This document shows, piece after piece, positions 53,622 to 62,235 of a stretch of DNA of 64,000 nucleotides (the first letter of the stretch is position 1; each line of letters begins with the position of its first letter). Source of the stretch: CAWCPR01 sp963797475 (GTDB lineage: Bacteria > Chloroflexota > Anaerolineae > Anaerolineales > UBA4823); NCBI GenBank assembly GCA_963797475.1, contig CAWCPR010000001.1, forward strand, positions 744,001-808,000, given 5' to 3'. The position numbers and the translations under genes are program-made. The notes under the pieces were generated by a model. The model made no database searches. It worked only from the letters and a program-made list of their open reading frames with translations, and had not been told where the DNA came from.

Positions 53622-54327
53622 TCTTGCCTCCTCCAGCCGGAAAGCGGCGCCGAGCCCGGTACGCCTATGGAAACGAATTGGATTCGTTGGCCTTTGCCTG
53701 CTGATTATGTTCGGATGGACGTTCCGGGCAAATATCAAAGATACCCCCTGGATCCCGGTAATCCTGCACTCCGCCCTCTCTGCCGATTACAGCCCAGATG
53801 GAGGCGGATATTTATTTGCCCCCCTGGGCCTCAATTTGATCCGGGACGCCTTAAATGATTTTTATTCTTCCAGCGACCCGAGGGCCGGTCAGGCATATGC
53901 CACGCTGTTGGCTGGCTTAACCACGCCGGTGGCGACCGTCACCGCTCAGTTTCCGGGCTTAATCGCCACAGCCACTTCCACGCCCGTGCCAGGTGCAACA
54001 CCAACCCCGGCTTTGAATGAAACCGCCGCGGCCACGCCAACAGCCACACAACCGCCAACGACTGCACCCACCCTTACCAGCACACCGACGGCGACAATCA
54101 TCGTCCCGCTGCCCAGCCAACCCGCCGTCACCCGTCCGCCGCGACCGACCAGCACCTCAATTTCACCCACCCAACCAGCGCCAACGCAGCCCCCGACCAG
54201 CGTCCCCGCGACTGCCACCCCGCTGCCAACCGCCACGCACATTCCCCCGACGGCGACCCATAAACCGCCAACAGCCACAAGGCCGCCAAACCCCTATCCA
54301 GCTCCGACGATAAAACCCTATCCATAG
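53602..54327 (+). CDS. Membrane-anchored Pro/Thr-rich protein
   Basis: 241 residues; no family recognised. A basic N-terminus is followed by one helix (residues ~25-45, 'IGFVGLCLLIMFGWTF'), a ~80-residue domain ('GGGYLFAPLGLNLIRDALNDFYSS') and a C-terminal ~115 residues made almost only of Pro, Thr, Ala and Ser, suited to spanning a cell wall or to O-glycosylation. Its ATG lies within the end of the cyclase gene, with AGTAGGGAAG before it, so it is co-translated and may be a surface partner of the cyclase. Confidence 0.72.
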   Translation: MKKKAPDLASSSRKAAPSPVRLWKRIGFVGLCLLIMFGWTFRANIKDTPWIPVILHSALSADYSPDGGGYLFAPLGLNLIRDALNDFYSSSDPRAGQAYATLLAGLTTPVATVTAQFPGLIATATSTPVPGATPTPALNETAAATPTATQPPTTAPTLTSTPTATIIVPLPSQPAVTRPPRPTSTSISPTQPAPTQPPTSVPATATPLPTATHIPPTATHKPPTATRPPNPYPAPTIKPYP

Positions 54328-54526
54328 GCTGTCTTGGAAATGGGTTGGATTTCCATCGTTCGGGGTGGATAGTATCCATGATGTCTCTTTGGTACTTTGT
54401 AGGGTAGGGGGTTTCACCACGGCGATTCCTAAATACCCATAATAGTGTAAAAAATGTCCAAATTGTGATATAGTTTCTACATCAAGAGCCGGATCACAAG
54501 ATGGACCACAGGAGAATGCACAGGCA

Positions 54527-55117
54527 ATGGCGCAAGAAATTAAACCCAATGTCGGCTTGCGGCTTCGCTCTTTCCGGGAACGCCAGGGTTGGTCCCTGAG
54601 AGCGCTCGCCCTGCGATGTGGACTATCCATAAACGCCATCAGCCGCATCGAGCGCGGCGAGAACTCACCTACTGTCTCCTCGCTCCACCGCCTGGCGGCA
54701 GCCCTGTCTGTCCCAATCACGGATTTCTTTTTAGACAGGCCCAAACAGGCAGCTGTGTTAATAAAAAGCGGGAGAGGACAGCGAAAAGAGGGCTCTGGTT
54801 TTACCGTCGAACACCTGGGTTCCGGGCTCCCTGGCCAACAGCTTGAGCCGTTTCTTTTCGTTGCGGAGCCGGAGGACCACCAGGATATCGAAGCGGTCAG
54901 CCACCCGGGAGAAGAATTTATTCACTGCCTGAACGGGGAGATACAATTTTGCGTTAGCGAGCAAATCTACCTGTTAGGAAGCGGCGACAGCCTGCTCTTC
55001 GAGGCGATGCAGCCGCATTATTGGCGCAACCTTTCCCCCGACCCGGTGACGTTCCTGATGGTGTTCCAGGCCTCCCACGACAACAGCCTGGCGCGCATCA
55101 GCCACCAGACTGGCTGA
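54527..55117 (+). CDS. XRE family regulator with C-terminal cupin domain
   Basis: 196 residues. An HTH_3 domain ('GLRLRSFRERQGWSLRALALRCGLSINAISRIERGE', residues ~10-65) and a cupin_2 domain ('HPGEEFIHCLNGEIQFCV' to 'HYWRNLSPDPVTFLMVF', ~105-185). This layout (PuuR/SutR type) is widespread in regulators of amino acid, polyamine or sulfur uptake. It may control the ABC transporter genes 900 bases further on; a small SCP2 gene is convergent in between. About 200 bases upstream contain no other feature. Confidence 0.88.
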   Translation: MAQEIKPNVGLRLRSFRERQGWSLRALALRCGLSINAISRIERGENSPTVSSLHRLAAALSVPITDFFLDRPKQAAVLIKSGRGQRKEGSGFTVEHLGSGLPGQQLEPFLFVAEPEDHQDIEAVSHPGEEFIHCLNGEIQFCVSEQIYLLGSGDSLLFEAMQPHYWRNLSPDPVTFLMVFQASHDNSLARISHQTG

Positions 55118-55148
55118 TAGGCCGATCCGATCGCCGGGGCTTTTCGGA

Positions 55149-55553
55149 TCAGATAAAGCTGTCCGTAATTTCGCGGCAGCAGCGCACGAAATCTAAAACC
55201 GTAGGCACGCTGCGCATGAGGATCGCCATATTGCCCTGGACGCTTATCTTGCGAGTTAACAGCGCTTGCATCGGTTCCAGCTCGCCTTTTAATAACCTGA
55301 CGTAATTCTCATAGGGGGCTTTCAAAGTGAAAACCGGCTTCACTTGTTGGGTCCCATCCATCATGTAGGCGTCCCGACATTTCCCATGCCAGAGATCAAG
55401 GTAAAACTTCGTCTCCGCGTTCAAGGCTCCGCCTGGGTCTACTACAAAAGCCAAATCGCTCTCCCAATTGCGGGCCACCTGGGCGTATCGTTGGTCCGTG
55501 TTCAACTTATCCACCAGAACCTGAAGCCATTCAGTTGTTGGAAACGTGGCCAT
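55149..55553 (-). CDS. SCP2 sterol-binding domain protein
   Basis: 134 residues from the Met at 55553 ('ATFPTTEWLQVLVDKLNTD'), preceded by AGGAG. The sequence 'DLAFVVDPGGALNAETKFYLDLWHGKC', 'KAPYENYVRLLKGELEPMQALLTRKISVQGNMAILMRSVP' follows the SCP-2 fold, which binds lipids in a hydrophobic tunnel. Homologues occur widely in Chloroflexota and Actinobacteria with unknown ligands. A longer frame upstream has no ribosome site. Convergent with the XRE-cupin gene, 31 bases apart. Confidence 0.8.
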   Translation of the reverse strand: MATFPTTEWLQVLVDKLNTDQRYAQVARNWESDLAFVVDPGGALNAETKFYLDLWHGKCRDAYMMDGTQQVKPVFTLKAPYENYVRLLKGELEPMQALLTRKISVQGNMAILMRSVPTVLDFVRCCREITDSFI

Positions 55554-56011
55554 GATTTGAATCTCCTGAATTCTTGTTCGATGAAAAAAATTTCGCCTGA
55601 ATTCTAAAACAAAGGGATTGAGGTAGTCTACTACAGTTAAGTACCCATGTCTATCCAATCAAAATAAAAGATCTGCAAAAATTTCCGGGATTTTCCCCAA
55701 TCTGCCGGGATTCCTGATAATATTGGCAAAATCCAAACGAGGTTCTCCGGACCAGTGAATTTTCTAAAGTGACCTTCGCTAAACCTGCAAATCCCAGTAT
55801 CCTGGATGCGAAAAATGTCTCCCTTGCACGATGGAAAGTGGTACTATTAAATATTCCTCATGGGAAAAACCCTAAGAGAAGGTTTATCCTGGTGCAAGCC
55901 CAGGGATTTGGCCAGGCTTAAACTCACCTGGAAATGGCAATTCAGGAACGACGATTTCTAACATGAGGATGAACCGCCAGAGATTTAGAAGGAGAAAAAG
56001 GAGAGAAAGTG
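55554..56011. other. 458-base region upstream of the ABC transporter genes
   Basis: No gene. It has the palindrome GTAGT-CT-ACTAC (55623-55634), two copies of CCGGGATT 27 bases apart near 55690-55715, and CCTGG-CCAGG arms near 55888-55915. I compared it by eye with known riboswitches and saw no match. Possible operator sites for the XRE-cupin protein. Confidence 0.45.
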
Positions 56012-56851
56012 ATGAAGAAGCTTAGATTCTTGTTTGCCCTTTTTGTCACGGCGAGTCTGGCGCTGGCAGCCTGCGCCGGCGGCGCAGCAACGCAAGCGCC
56101 CGAGCCAACCCAGGCGATGCCGGAACCCACCCAGGCGCCGACCGAGGCCGCCATGGAGCAGATGCCCGACCTGGGTGGAAAAACCCTCGCCGTCGCGGTC
56201 GAAAACGCCTATCCGCCCTTTAATTCGATCGACGCCTCGACCAACGAAGGCGTCGGCTGGGATTATGATACAGTTCGTGAGATCTGCAAGCGCATCAACT
56301 GCAATCCCGAATTTAAGGAAGCCGCCTGGGATGGCATCTTCCCGGCGATGAACGCTGGCGAGTTCGACTGGCTGGCAGACGGCGTGACCATCACCGACGA
56401 GCGCAAGCAGCAGGTGGAATTCTCCATCCCGTACGTCACCGTCGGCCAGGTGCTGCTCGTGCGCGCCGACGAGACCCTGAGCGTCGACGATATGAAGGCC
56501 GATTCGAGCAAGCTGGTCAGCACCCAGATCGGCACGACCAATGAGATCGTCGCCAAACAACACTTCCCAGAGGAACGAGTCAAGTCGTTCGAGGATTTCG
56601 GCGCAGCCGTACAGGCTGTGATCTCTGGGGATGTCGACGGATGCGTGATCGATAACATCAGCGCTTCAGGCTTCATCGGCCAGAATCCCGGGAAATTAAA
56701 GATCTCAGGCCAGTTGACATCCGACGAACAGCTCGGATTCGTGTTCCCGCCCGGCAGCGAGCTGACTGCCGCAGTTAACAGCGCGCTGGAAGCCATGATG
56801 AAAGATGGCACGTTGGACGCCTTGAACAAGAAGTGGGGCCTGGTCCAGTAA
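56012..56851 (+). CDS. Amino-acid-type ABC transporter substrate-binding lipoprotein
   Basis: 279 residues. Signal peptide with lipobox 'LALAAC' (Cys21 lipidated), then an Ala/Pro/Thr linker and an SBP_bac_3 domain: 'LAVAVENAYPPFNSI', 'GVGWDYDTVREICKRIN', 'GEFDWLADGVTITDERKQQVEFSIPY', 'VSTQIGTTNEIVAKQHF'. It binds polar amino acids or similar compounds outside the membrane. Start taken at ATG 56012 with GGAGAGAAAGTG. An intrinsic terminator follows, probably making it more abundant than the permease, as is usual. Confidence 0.93.
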   Translation: MKKLRFLFALFVTASLALAACAGGAATQAPEPTQAMPEPTQAPTEAAMEQMPDLGGKTLAVAVENAYPPFNSIDASTNEGVGWDYDTVREICKRINCNPEFKEAAWDGIFPAMNAGEFDWLADGVTITDERKQQVEFSIPYVTVGQVLLVRADETLSVDDMKADSSKLVSTQIGTTNEIVAKQHFPEERVKSFEDFGAAVQAVISGDVDGCVIDNISASGFIGQNPGKLKISGQLTSDEQLGFVFPPGSELTAAVNSALEAMMKDGTLDALNKKWGLVQ

Positions 56852-56886
56852 GAATGCCGTTCGAACCCGTCGTTCCTGAACGCCGA

Positions 56887-56917
56887 CCGGGATGGGGGCG
56901 CCCCCATCCCGGTTTTT
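56887..56917 (+). terminator. Intrinsic terminator/attenuator between binding protein and permease genes
   Basis: CCGGGATGGGGGC and its perfect complement make a 13-bp GC-rich stem with no loop bases counted (the tip must open), followed by five T residues. It lies 35 bases after the stop and 38 bases before the permease start. Partial read-through would set the ratio of the two proteins. Confidence 0.88.
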
Positions 56918-56954
56918 CCGAAAGACTGAGCCAAGTTTTCCCGAAGGAGCCGCC

Positions 56955-57833
56955 ATGAGCATCACCCGTGAAATGCCTCAAACGGCCGCCAGGCGTCCGA
57001 AAGAGGGCTTCAACCTCTCAGGAATCCCCTGGTGGGTGGTCATTCTGATCGCTACCGGTTTACTCGTCACCTACCTGATTTTAGCCAACCCGAATTATCA
57101 CGATACCTTTATCTACCTGCAGGCCGGGATTGTCATAACCTTGCGGATCACCTTAACCGCCTTCCCCATCGCCACCGTGATCGGCCTGCTCACTGGCCTG
57201 GGGCGAACGTCCAAGCGGGCGCCATTTTATACCATCTCTACCTTGTACGTTGAGGTCGTGCGCGGCATCCCCCTGGTCGTGCTCATCTTGACTTTCGCTT
57301 TCGGGCTGGTGCCTGTCCTCGTTGAGCTGGCCCACTCCCTTGGCCGGTGGGGGTTAACCTGGGCCAGCAATCCAACCTTGATCGGGTGGTTCACCACGCT
57401 GATCGACCGCAATCTCATCCGGAATATCTCCTACGAGCTGCGCGCCATCATCGCCCTGGCGGTCGGTTATGGGGCTTACGAGGGCGAGGTTTTCCGGGCC
57501 GGCATCCAATCGATCGGCTCGGGCCAGGTGGAAGCATCCCGCTCGCTCGGGATGAATTACCTGCAAACGATGCGCTTTATTATCCTGCCCCAGGCCGTGC
57601 GCCGCATCCTGCCGCCGCTTGGGAACGATTTTATCTCCTTGCTTAAAGATTCGTCCCTGGTGACCGTGCTGGCTGTCCAAGATATCACCCAGCTCTCACG
57701 AGTGCGCCGGGCCAGCACATTCCGCGTCATGGAAACTTTCAACGTCGTCGCCTACCTGTACCTGGCGATGACCCTGCTGCTTTCAGCCGGCGTTCGAACC
57801 TTAGAGAAAAGGATGAAATACGAGGAAAAATAA
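56955..57833 (+). CDS. Amino-acid ABC transporter permease
   Basis: 292 residues, about five to six helices, with the HisMQ-type EAA loop 'EGEVFRAGIQSIGSGQVEASRSLGMNYLQTMRFIILPQAVRRILPPLGNDFISLLKDSSLV'-like region (residues ~180-240). The first loop is long ('LANPNYHDTF'). ATG 56955 is preceded by GAAGGAGCCGCC; a longer frame lacks support. No ATP-binding subunit follows; the next feature is a tRNA on the other strand. Confidence 0.92.
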   Translation: MSITREMPQTAARRPKEGFNLSGIPWWVVILIATGLLVTYLILANPNYHDTFIYLQAGIVITLRITLTAFPIATVIGLLTGLGRTSKRAPFYTISTLYVEVVRGIPLVVLILTFAFGLVPVLVELAHSLGRWGLTWASNPTLIGWFTTLIDRNLIRNISYELRAIIALAVGYGAYEGEVFRAGIQSIGSGQVEASRSLGMNYLQTMRFIILPQAVRRILPPLGNDFISLLKDSSLVTVLAVQDITQLSRVRRASTFRVMETFNVVAYLYLAMTLLLSAGVRTLEKRMKYEEK

Positions 57834-57858
57834 AGGCCGCCCGGCGGCGGCCTGCGAA

Positions 57859-57940
57859 TGCGCTGGGTGGGAGTTGAACCCACACGCCTTGCGGCACATG
57901 GCCCTCAACCATGCCTGTCTGCCAATTCCAGCACCAGCGC
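57859..57940 (-). tRNA. tRNA-Leu (GAG)
   Basis: An 82-base cloverleaf with long variable arm. Acceptor GCGCTGG pairs with CCAGCGC, the discriminator is A, the anticodon stem CATGG/CCATG closes a TTGAGGG loop with anticodon GAG, and the variable arm is TGCCGCAAGGCGT. The T arm GTGGG-TTCAACT-CCCAC is perfect. No CCA is encoded. Confidence 0.97.
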
Positions 57941-57952
57941 GAAAGCAGTGGT

Positions 57953-57980
57953 ATTATAATCTGCCCTGGGTCCTTGTCAA
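57953..57980 (-). promoter_or_regulatory. Promoter of the tRNA-Leu gene
   Basis: On the minus strand: TTGACA, 16 bases, TATAAT, ending 12 bases before the mature 5' end of the tRNA. Both boxes are perfect consensus, as expected for a stable RNA gene. Confidence 0.8.
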
Positions 57981-58081
57981 GCTTCATACCGGCAAAGCCA
58001 TAATGGTCTGCGTCCCTGTAACTTTTTTTTAGATAAGCTGGCGGGCCTGCTCTTTATACCTGAAAATCTTAGGAGAATTCT

Positions 58082-59110
58082 ATGCGCATCGCCCTTGACG
58101 CAATGGGGAGCGATACCTTTCCAAATCCGGAAATCCAGGCTGCAATTGAATCCGCTCGTTTGTTTGGCGACAAAATCATCCTGATAGGACCCGAGGACCG
58201 GTTAATCCCTGCTCTGACCGCTCAAGGGGGCCCTGAGCAGGTGCAAGTGATCCACGCCCCGGAAACCATCACCATGGAAGACAAAGGTTTGAAGCTGGCC
58301 TTGAAAGCCAAGCGCACAGGCTCGCGCACCTCGATGGCGGTGGGCATCGACCTGGTTAAAACCGGGCAGGCGGATGCGTTCGTAACCGCCGGGAATACTG
58401 GCGGAGCCCTGGCGACGGCTTTCTACCGGCTGGGGACCATCCCGGGGGTGGAGCGCCCGGCGCTTTCGGGCATGTTCCCCGTAAAAAATGGAACCTGTGT
58501 AGTAGCGGATATCGGCGCGAACCCGGAATGTAAACCCGAGCATCTGCTGCAGTTCGCCGTGATGGGCGCAGTATATTCCGAGAAGGTTCGCGGCATTGCC
58601 CGGCCGCGGGTGGGCTTGCTTTCGAACGGCGAAGAAGCCGGGAAGGGGAACACCCTGGTCAAGGAGACATTCCCGCTCCTGCAAGCCAGTGGATTGAACT
58701 TTATTGGGAACGTCGAAGGGAAGGAGCTGTTTGGCGGCGAGGCGGATGTAGTGGTGACGGATGGGTTCACCGGCAATATCTTGCTGAAATCCAGCGAAGC
58801 AGTTGCCAGGTTGATCACCGACATGCTGCGGGCACAGTTGACCCGAAGTCTGCGCACCAAGGCAGGCGCCTTGTTGGCAAAACCGGCCTTTGCCGAGATC
58901 AAGCGCATGATGGATCCAGCCGAGATCGGCGCCGCCACACTCCTGGGGGTCAACGGATTGGTTTTTATCGGTCACGGTCGCTCCGACACCCGGGCGCTGG
59001 TCAGCGCGATCCATACCGCACGCCAGGCGGTTGAAGCGAACCTGCTCCAGGCCTTGCAATCGGCCATACAAGATCGCCTTGCGGCGTTAAAAATCCAGGA
59101 GGTAGCATGA
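58082..59110 (+). CDS. plsX: Phosphate acyltransferase PlsX
   Basis: 342 residues, full length. 'MRIALDAMGSDTFPNPEIQAAI' and 'DAFVTAGNTGGALATAF' with 'GLLSNGEEAGKGN', 'DVVVTDGFTGNILLKSSEA' are diagnostic. PlsX converts acyl-ACP to acyl-phosphate for PlsY in phospholipid synthesis. Start has AGGAGAATTCT. Its stop overlaps the fabF start (ATGA), a classic plsX-fab arrangement, though fabD, acpP and fabG are not here. Confidence 0.97.
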   Translation: MRIALDAMGSDTFPNPEIQAAIESARLFGDKIILIGPEDRLIPALTAQGGPEQVQVIHAPETITMEDKGLKLALKAKRTGSRTSMAVGIDLVKTGQADAFVTAGNTGGALATAFYRLGTIPGVERPALSGMFPVKNGTCVVADIGANPECKPEHLLQFAVMGAVYSEKVRGIARPRVGLLSNGEEAGKGNTLVKETFPLLQASGLNFIGNVEGKELFGGEADVVVTDGFTGNILLKSSEAVARLITDMLRAQLTRSLRTKAGALLAKPAFAEIKRMMDPAEIGAATLLGVNGLVFIGHGRSDTRALVSAIHTARQAVEANLLQALQSAIQDRLAALKIQEVA

Positions 59111-60351
59111 GCCGCATCCGTGTCGTGATCACTGGATTGGGGGCCGTTACAGCTTTAGGATCCTCTGTTGAAAAATATTGGCAGGGATTGGTCGCCGGGC
59201 GCTCGGGAATTCGCCGCATCACCCAATTCGACGCCAGCGAAATGCCCTGCCAGATCGCCGGAGAAATTCCAGACTTCAATCCAGACGAATATTTCGACCG
59301 CAAAGAGGCCCGCCGCATCCCACGCTCAGGTCAAATCGCCCTGGCAGCCGCCATCCAGGCCGTGGCCGACGCCGGTTTATCCGAGGCCATGGATAACCCG
59401 GAGCGCTGCGGGGTCGTCTTTGGCACCGCCATCGGTGGGGTCGACCGGATCGACGAAGGCATCCATACCATCCGCACGCAAGGATTCAACCGGCTGAACC
59501 CCTTCGTGCTGCCAGCCAGCATCCCTAACCTGTCCGCCTTCTTAATTGCCCGCCAGTTCCAGTGCCTGGGCCCAAACGCCACGATTACCACGGCTTGCGC
59601 TACTGGCACACAAGTCATTGGAGAAGCCACCGAGCTCATCCGGCGCGGGGTCGTCGATGTCGCCATCTCCGGCGGCACCGAGGCCTTGATCAAAGACTTC
59701 GCCATCGGTGGTTTTTGTTCCATGCGCGCCCTGGCGGTGAATTTTAACGACCAGCCAGACGCGGCTTCGCGGCCGTTCGACGCCCTGCGAGAGGGCTTTA
59801 TTTTCTCCGAGGGGGCTGCTTCCCTGGTATTGGAAAACCTGGAGCACGCCCTCAAGCGCGGGGCTAAAATATACGCCGAAGTCGCCGGTCATGCCTCTTC
59901 CGCCGACGCTTACCACATGGCTGCTCCCGACCCGGACGCCCACGGCCCGGCCCGGGCCATGCGCTGGGCTTTAAAGGATGCCAATCTCCCGCCCGAAAAA
60001 GTGGATTACATCAACGCTCACGGCACTTCCACCCCATTAAACGACGTGACTGAGACGCGCGCCATCAAAATGGTCTTTGGAGACCACGCTTACCGCCTGG
60101 CGATCAGCTCGACCAAATCGATGATCGGCCATGCAATGGGCGCCTCGGGCTCATTGGAGGCGATTGCCTGCGCCCTGACGATCAAAGATTGCCGCATTGC
60201 GCCTACCATTAATTATGAAAATCCGGACCCTGAATGCGACCTGGATTACACCCCAAACCGGTCGCGCCAGGCTCGCATCGACGTCACCCTTTCGAACTCA
60301 TTTGGATTAGGCGGGCAGAACGCCTGCCTGGTGTTAAAACGCTTGCAGTAG
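59107..60351 (+). CDS. fabF: Beta-ketoacyl-ACP synthase II FabF
   Basis: 414 residues, complete. Catalytic Cys164 in 'TTACATGTQVIGEA', His in 'NAHGTSTPLNDVTE' and 'STKSMIGHAMGASGSLE' are all present. FabF extends acyl-ACP with malonyl-ACP. It is translationally coupled to plsX. The C-terminus 'NSFGLGGQNACLVLKR' is typical. Confidence 0.97.
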   Translation: MSRIRVVITGLGAVTALGSSVEKYWQGLVAGRSGIRRITQFDASEMPCQIAGEIPDFNPDEYFDRKEARRIPRSGQIALAAAIQAVADAGLSEAMDNPERCGVVFGTAIGGVDRIDEGIHTIRTQGFNRLNPFVLPASIPNLSAFLIARQFQCLGPNATITTACATGTQVIGEATELIRRGVVDVAISGGTEALIKDFAIGGFCSMRALAVNFNDQPDAASRPFDALREGFIFSEGAASLVLENLEHALKRGAKIYAEVAGHASSADAYHMAAPDPDAHGPARAMRWALKDANLPPEKVDYINAHGTSTPLNDVTETRAIKMVFGDHAYRLAISSTKSMIGHAMGASGSLEAIACALTIKDCRIAPTINYENPDPECDLDYTPNRSRQARIDVTLSNSFGLGGQNACLVLKRLQ

Positions 60352-60397
60352 CTCATTCAACCGGTGAACCGGTCATTTAAGGAGATCTTTATCCTCA

Positions 60398-61093
60398 ATG
60401 AATATCGTCACGAACAGATCTCTTGTGAAGCGCAACTCTAGGATCGCCCAGGCCAGCATGCTGGTTGGCCTGCTGGTATTGGCCGGCGGAATGTATATTT
60501 CCTTCAGAATGCCGGAGCTCTTCAGCCTTTCCCTGGTAGCGCTGATGGTTGGGTTTGCGCTCTCGCAAATCGGCATCTACTTCAGCAACCGCTACGGTCG
60601 CCGCCCACGGCCGGATGAGCTGCTGAACCAGGCCCTCAAAGGATTGGATGGCAAATACACTTTATATCACTACCAGAAGCCTGTCTCACACCTGCTGGTA
60701 GGGCCAGCCGGCGTCTGGGTCTTAATGCCACGCTACCAGCGTGGCACGATTACCTATAAAAAAGGTCGCTGGCAACAACGCGGCGGCAACATCTACATGA
60801 AGATCTTCGCCCAGGAAGGATTGGGCCGCCCGGACCTGGAAGTCGCCGCCGAGGTGGGATCTGTCAAGCAATTCATTGCCAAACAGTTTGAAGAGGAAGA
60901 GAAGATACCCCCGGTGAACGCCGTGCTGGTTTTCACCAATCCCAAAGTTGAAGTGAGCATCTCAGAGGATGAAAATCCTCCGGCTGAGACGGTGCAGATC
61001 GTCAAACTGAAGGATTTAATCCGCAAGAAAGCCAAAGAAAAAAGCTTATCCCCTGCCAAAGTCGAGCTGATCCAGTCAGCCCTGCAGCCCTGA
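60398..61093 (+). CDS. NERD domain-containing membrane protein
   Basis: 231 residues. Two N-terminal helices (residues ~18-40 and ~44-62) precede a domain with 'LKGLDGKYTLYHYQKPVSHLLVGPAGVWVLMPRYQRGTI' which resembles the NERD (nuclease-related) fold by its 'HLLVGPAGVWVL' strand. The usual nuclease-site residues are not clear, so it may be inactive or binding only. The gap after fabF is 46 bases with an ACCGGT direct/inverted repeat, so it may be a separate transcript. It converges with the SPFH gene 13 bases later. Confidence 0.68.
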   Translation: MNIVTNRSLVKRNSRIAQASMLVGLLVLAGGMYISFRMPELFSLSLVALMVGFALSQIGIYFSNRYGRRPRPDELLNQALKGLDGKYTLYHYQKPVSHLLVGPAGVWVLMPRYQRGTITYKKGRWQQRGGNIYMKIFAQEGLGRPDLEVAAEVGSVKQFIAKQFEEEEKIPPVNAVLVFTNPKVEVSISEDENPPAETVQIVKLKDLIRKKAKEKSLSPAKVELIQSALQP

Positions 61094-61106
61094 TCCTGGC
61101 GCATAC

Positions 61107-62156
61107 CTAACCTTTCAGGAACTCGTCCAGAGAGCCCTTGCTGATGCGGAAGGCGTTGCCGATCTTCTTCGCCTTGAGGTCGCCGGCAGTGATCGCCGCC
61201 AACACGTCTTCTTCTGAAACGCGCAAGTACGCGGCGGCCTCGGATGGCGTCATCACGTCCGGCGCCCCGCCCGATGAAGCGCCGCCGGATGGCGCCGCGC
61301 CCTGGCCAGCGCCGGCCGCGCCAGCCCCGGTCATGCCTTGCAGCGACTGGCTGAGGACATTCCCCACGCCAAGCCCGGCCCCGATGCCTGCCGTCAGGCC
61401 GGCCCCGCCGCTGGGGTTCTGGGCCGCGTCGCGCAGCGCGTCGGCCGCCTGGAGCTGCGTATAGGTCTGCATATCCAGCATGCCCATGGCGCGTAATTCC
61501 TCCGCCGACTTGCTGGAAGGCTTGAGGTTTTCGATATAGAAGGTTTTCAACGTCAGGCCCAGCGCCAGGAAGTCGTCCTGCGCTTTGGCGCGCACGCCGG
61601 AACCCAGCTCTTCGGTCAGGCCGATCAGCTCGGGCACGCTGTAGCGAGCGGCTGTCTCGCCCAGCAGGTCCTGCAGCTTGGAAAGCAGCATCGAGCGCAG
61701 GCGCCCTTCGATGTCCGTTGTACGGTAAAAGCCCTGCGCGCCGACGAGCTGGTTGACAAACTGCTGCGGATCCTTCACCTGGAAGCTGTAAGAGCCGAAA
61801 CCTTGCAGAAGGGCAACGCCCAGGCCCATGTTCGGATTGCGCACGATAATCGGCTGCGGCGTGCCCCACTTCTGGTCGGCGAATTCGCGCATGGAAACGA
61901 AGAACACTTCCGCCGGGAAGGGTGTGCGCTCGTTGAACAGCGCTTTTCCGATCTTATCGATGAGCAGTGGGATGTTATAGGTGACAATCGTGTGCCTGCC
62001 GGGCAGGAACACATCCAGGGCGTTCCCATCCCGGAAAAACACTGCGGTCTGAGATTCGCGCACGATCACCTGCGAGCCGATTTTAAAATTTCCGGGCCCG
62101 ACTTCCGGGAAGCGATGCACGATCTCATCGCGCATTTCATTCGGATATTCGATCAC
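61107..62156 (-). CDS. SPFH domain protein with C-terminal excisionase-type helix-turn-helix
   Basis: 349 residues as read from GTG 62156. Residues ~20-225 are an SPFH/band-7 domain of the YdjI (virion-core-like) type: 'GSQVIVRESQTAVFFRDGNALDVFLPGRHTIVTYN'. Then a Gly/Ala-rich linker (~245-295) and a C-terminal ~50-residue MerR/excisionase-type HTH, 'DVMTPSEAAAYLRVSEEDVLAAI'. The best ribosome site (GGAG) lies before an ATG at 62175 whose frame stops after five codons; deleting one G there gives the natural start 'MPRIFNVIEYPNEM'. So the real gene probably begins at 62175 and the sequence has a one-base insertion. Likely a membrane-scaffold protein; role of the HTH unknown. Confidence 0.82.
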   Translation of the reverse strand: MIEYPNEMRDEIVHRFPEVGPGNFKIGSQVIVRESQTAVFFRDGNALDVFLPGRHTIVTYNIPLLIDKIGKALFNERTPFPAEVFFVSMREFADQKWGTPQPIIVRNPNMGLGVALLQGFGSYSFQVKDPQQFVNQLVGAQGFYRTTDIEGRLRSMLLSKLQDLLGETAARYSVPELIGLTEELGSGVRAKAQDDFLALGLTLKTFYIENLKPSSKSAEELRAMGMLDMQTYTQLQAADALRDAAQNPSGGAGLTAGIGAGLGVGNVLSQSLQGMTGAGAAGAGQGAAPSGGASSGGAPDVMTPSEAAAYLRVSEEDVLAAITAGDLKAKKIGNAFRISKGSLDEFLKG

Positions 62157-62235
62157 ATTAAATATTCTCGGCCATTGGTTTCACTCCTGCGGGTAATAAA
62201 GAATCTTAAATCCATCCTGCTCAGGGCAGCCGCCA

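Noticed and set aside
53940..54310. Pro/Thr-coding tract as a DNA tandem repeat or CRISPR-like array
   Set aside because: Repetition is at amino-acid level with irregular spacing; there are no constant repeats separated by unique spacers.
55659..56011. Riboswitch upstream of the ABC transporter genes
   Set aside because: Some complementary arms exist but no conserved core of any riboswitch class I know was recognisable.
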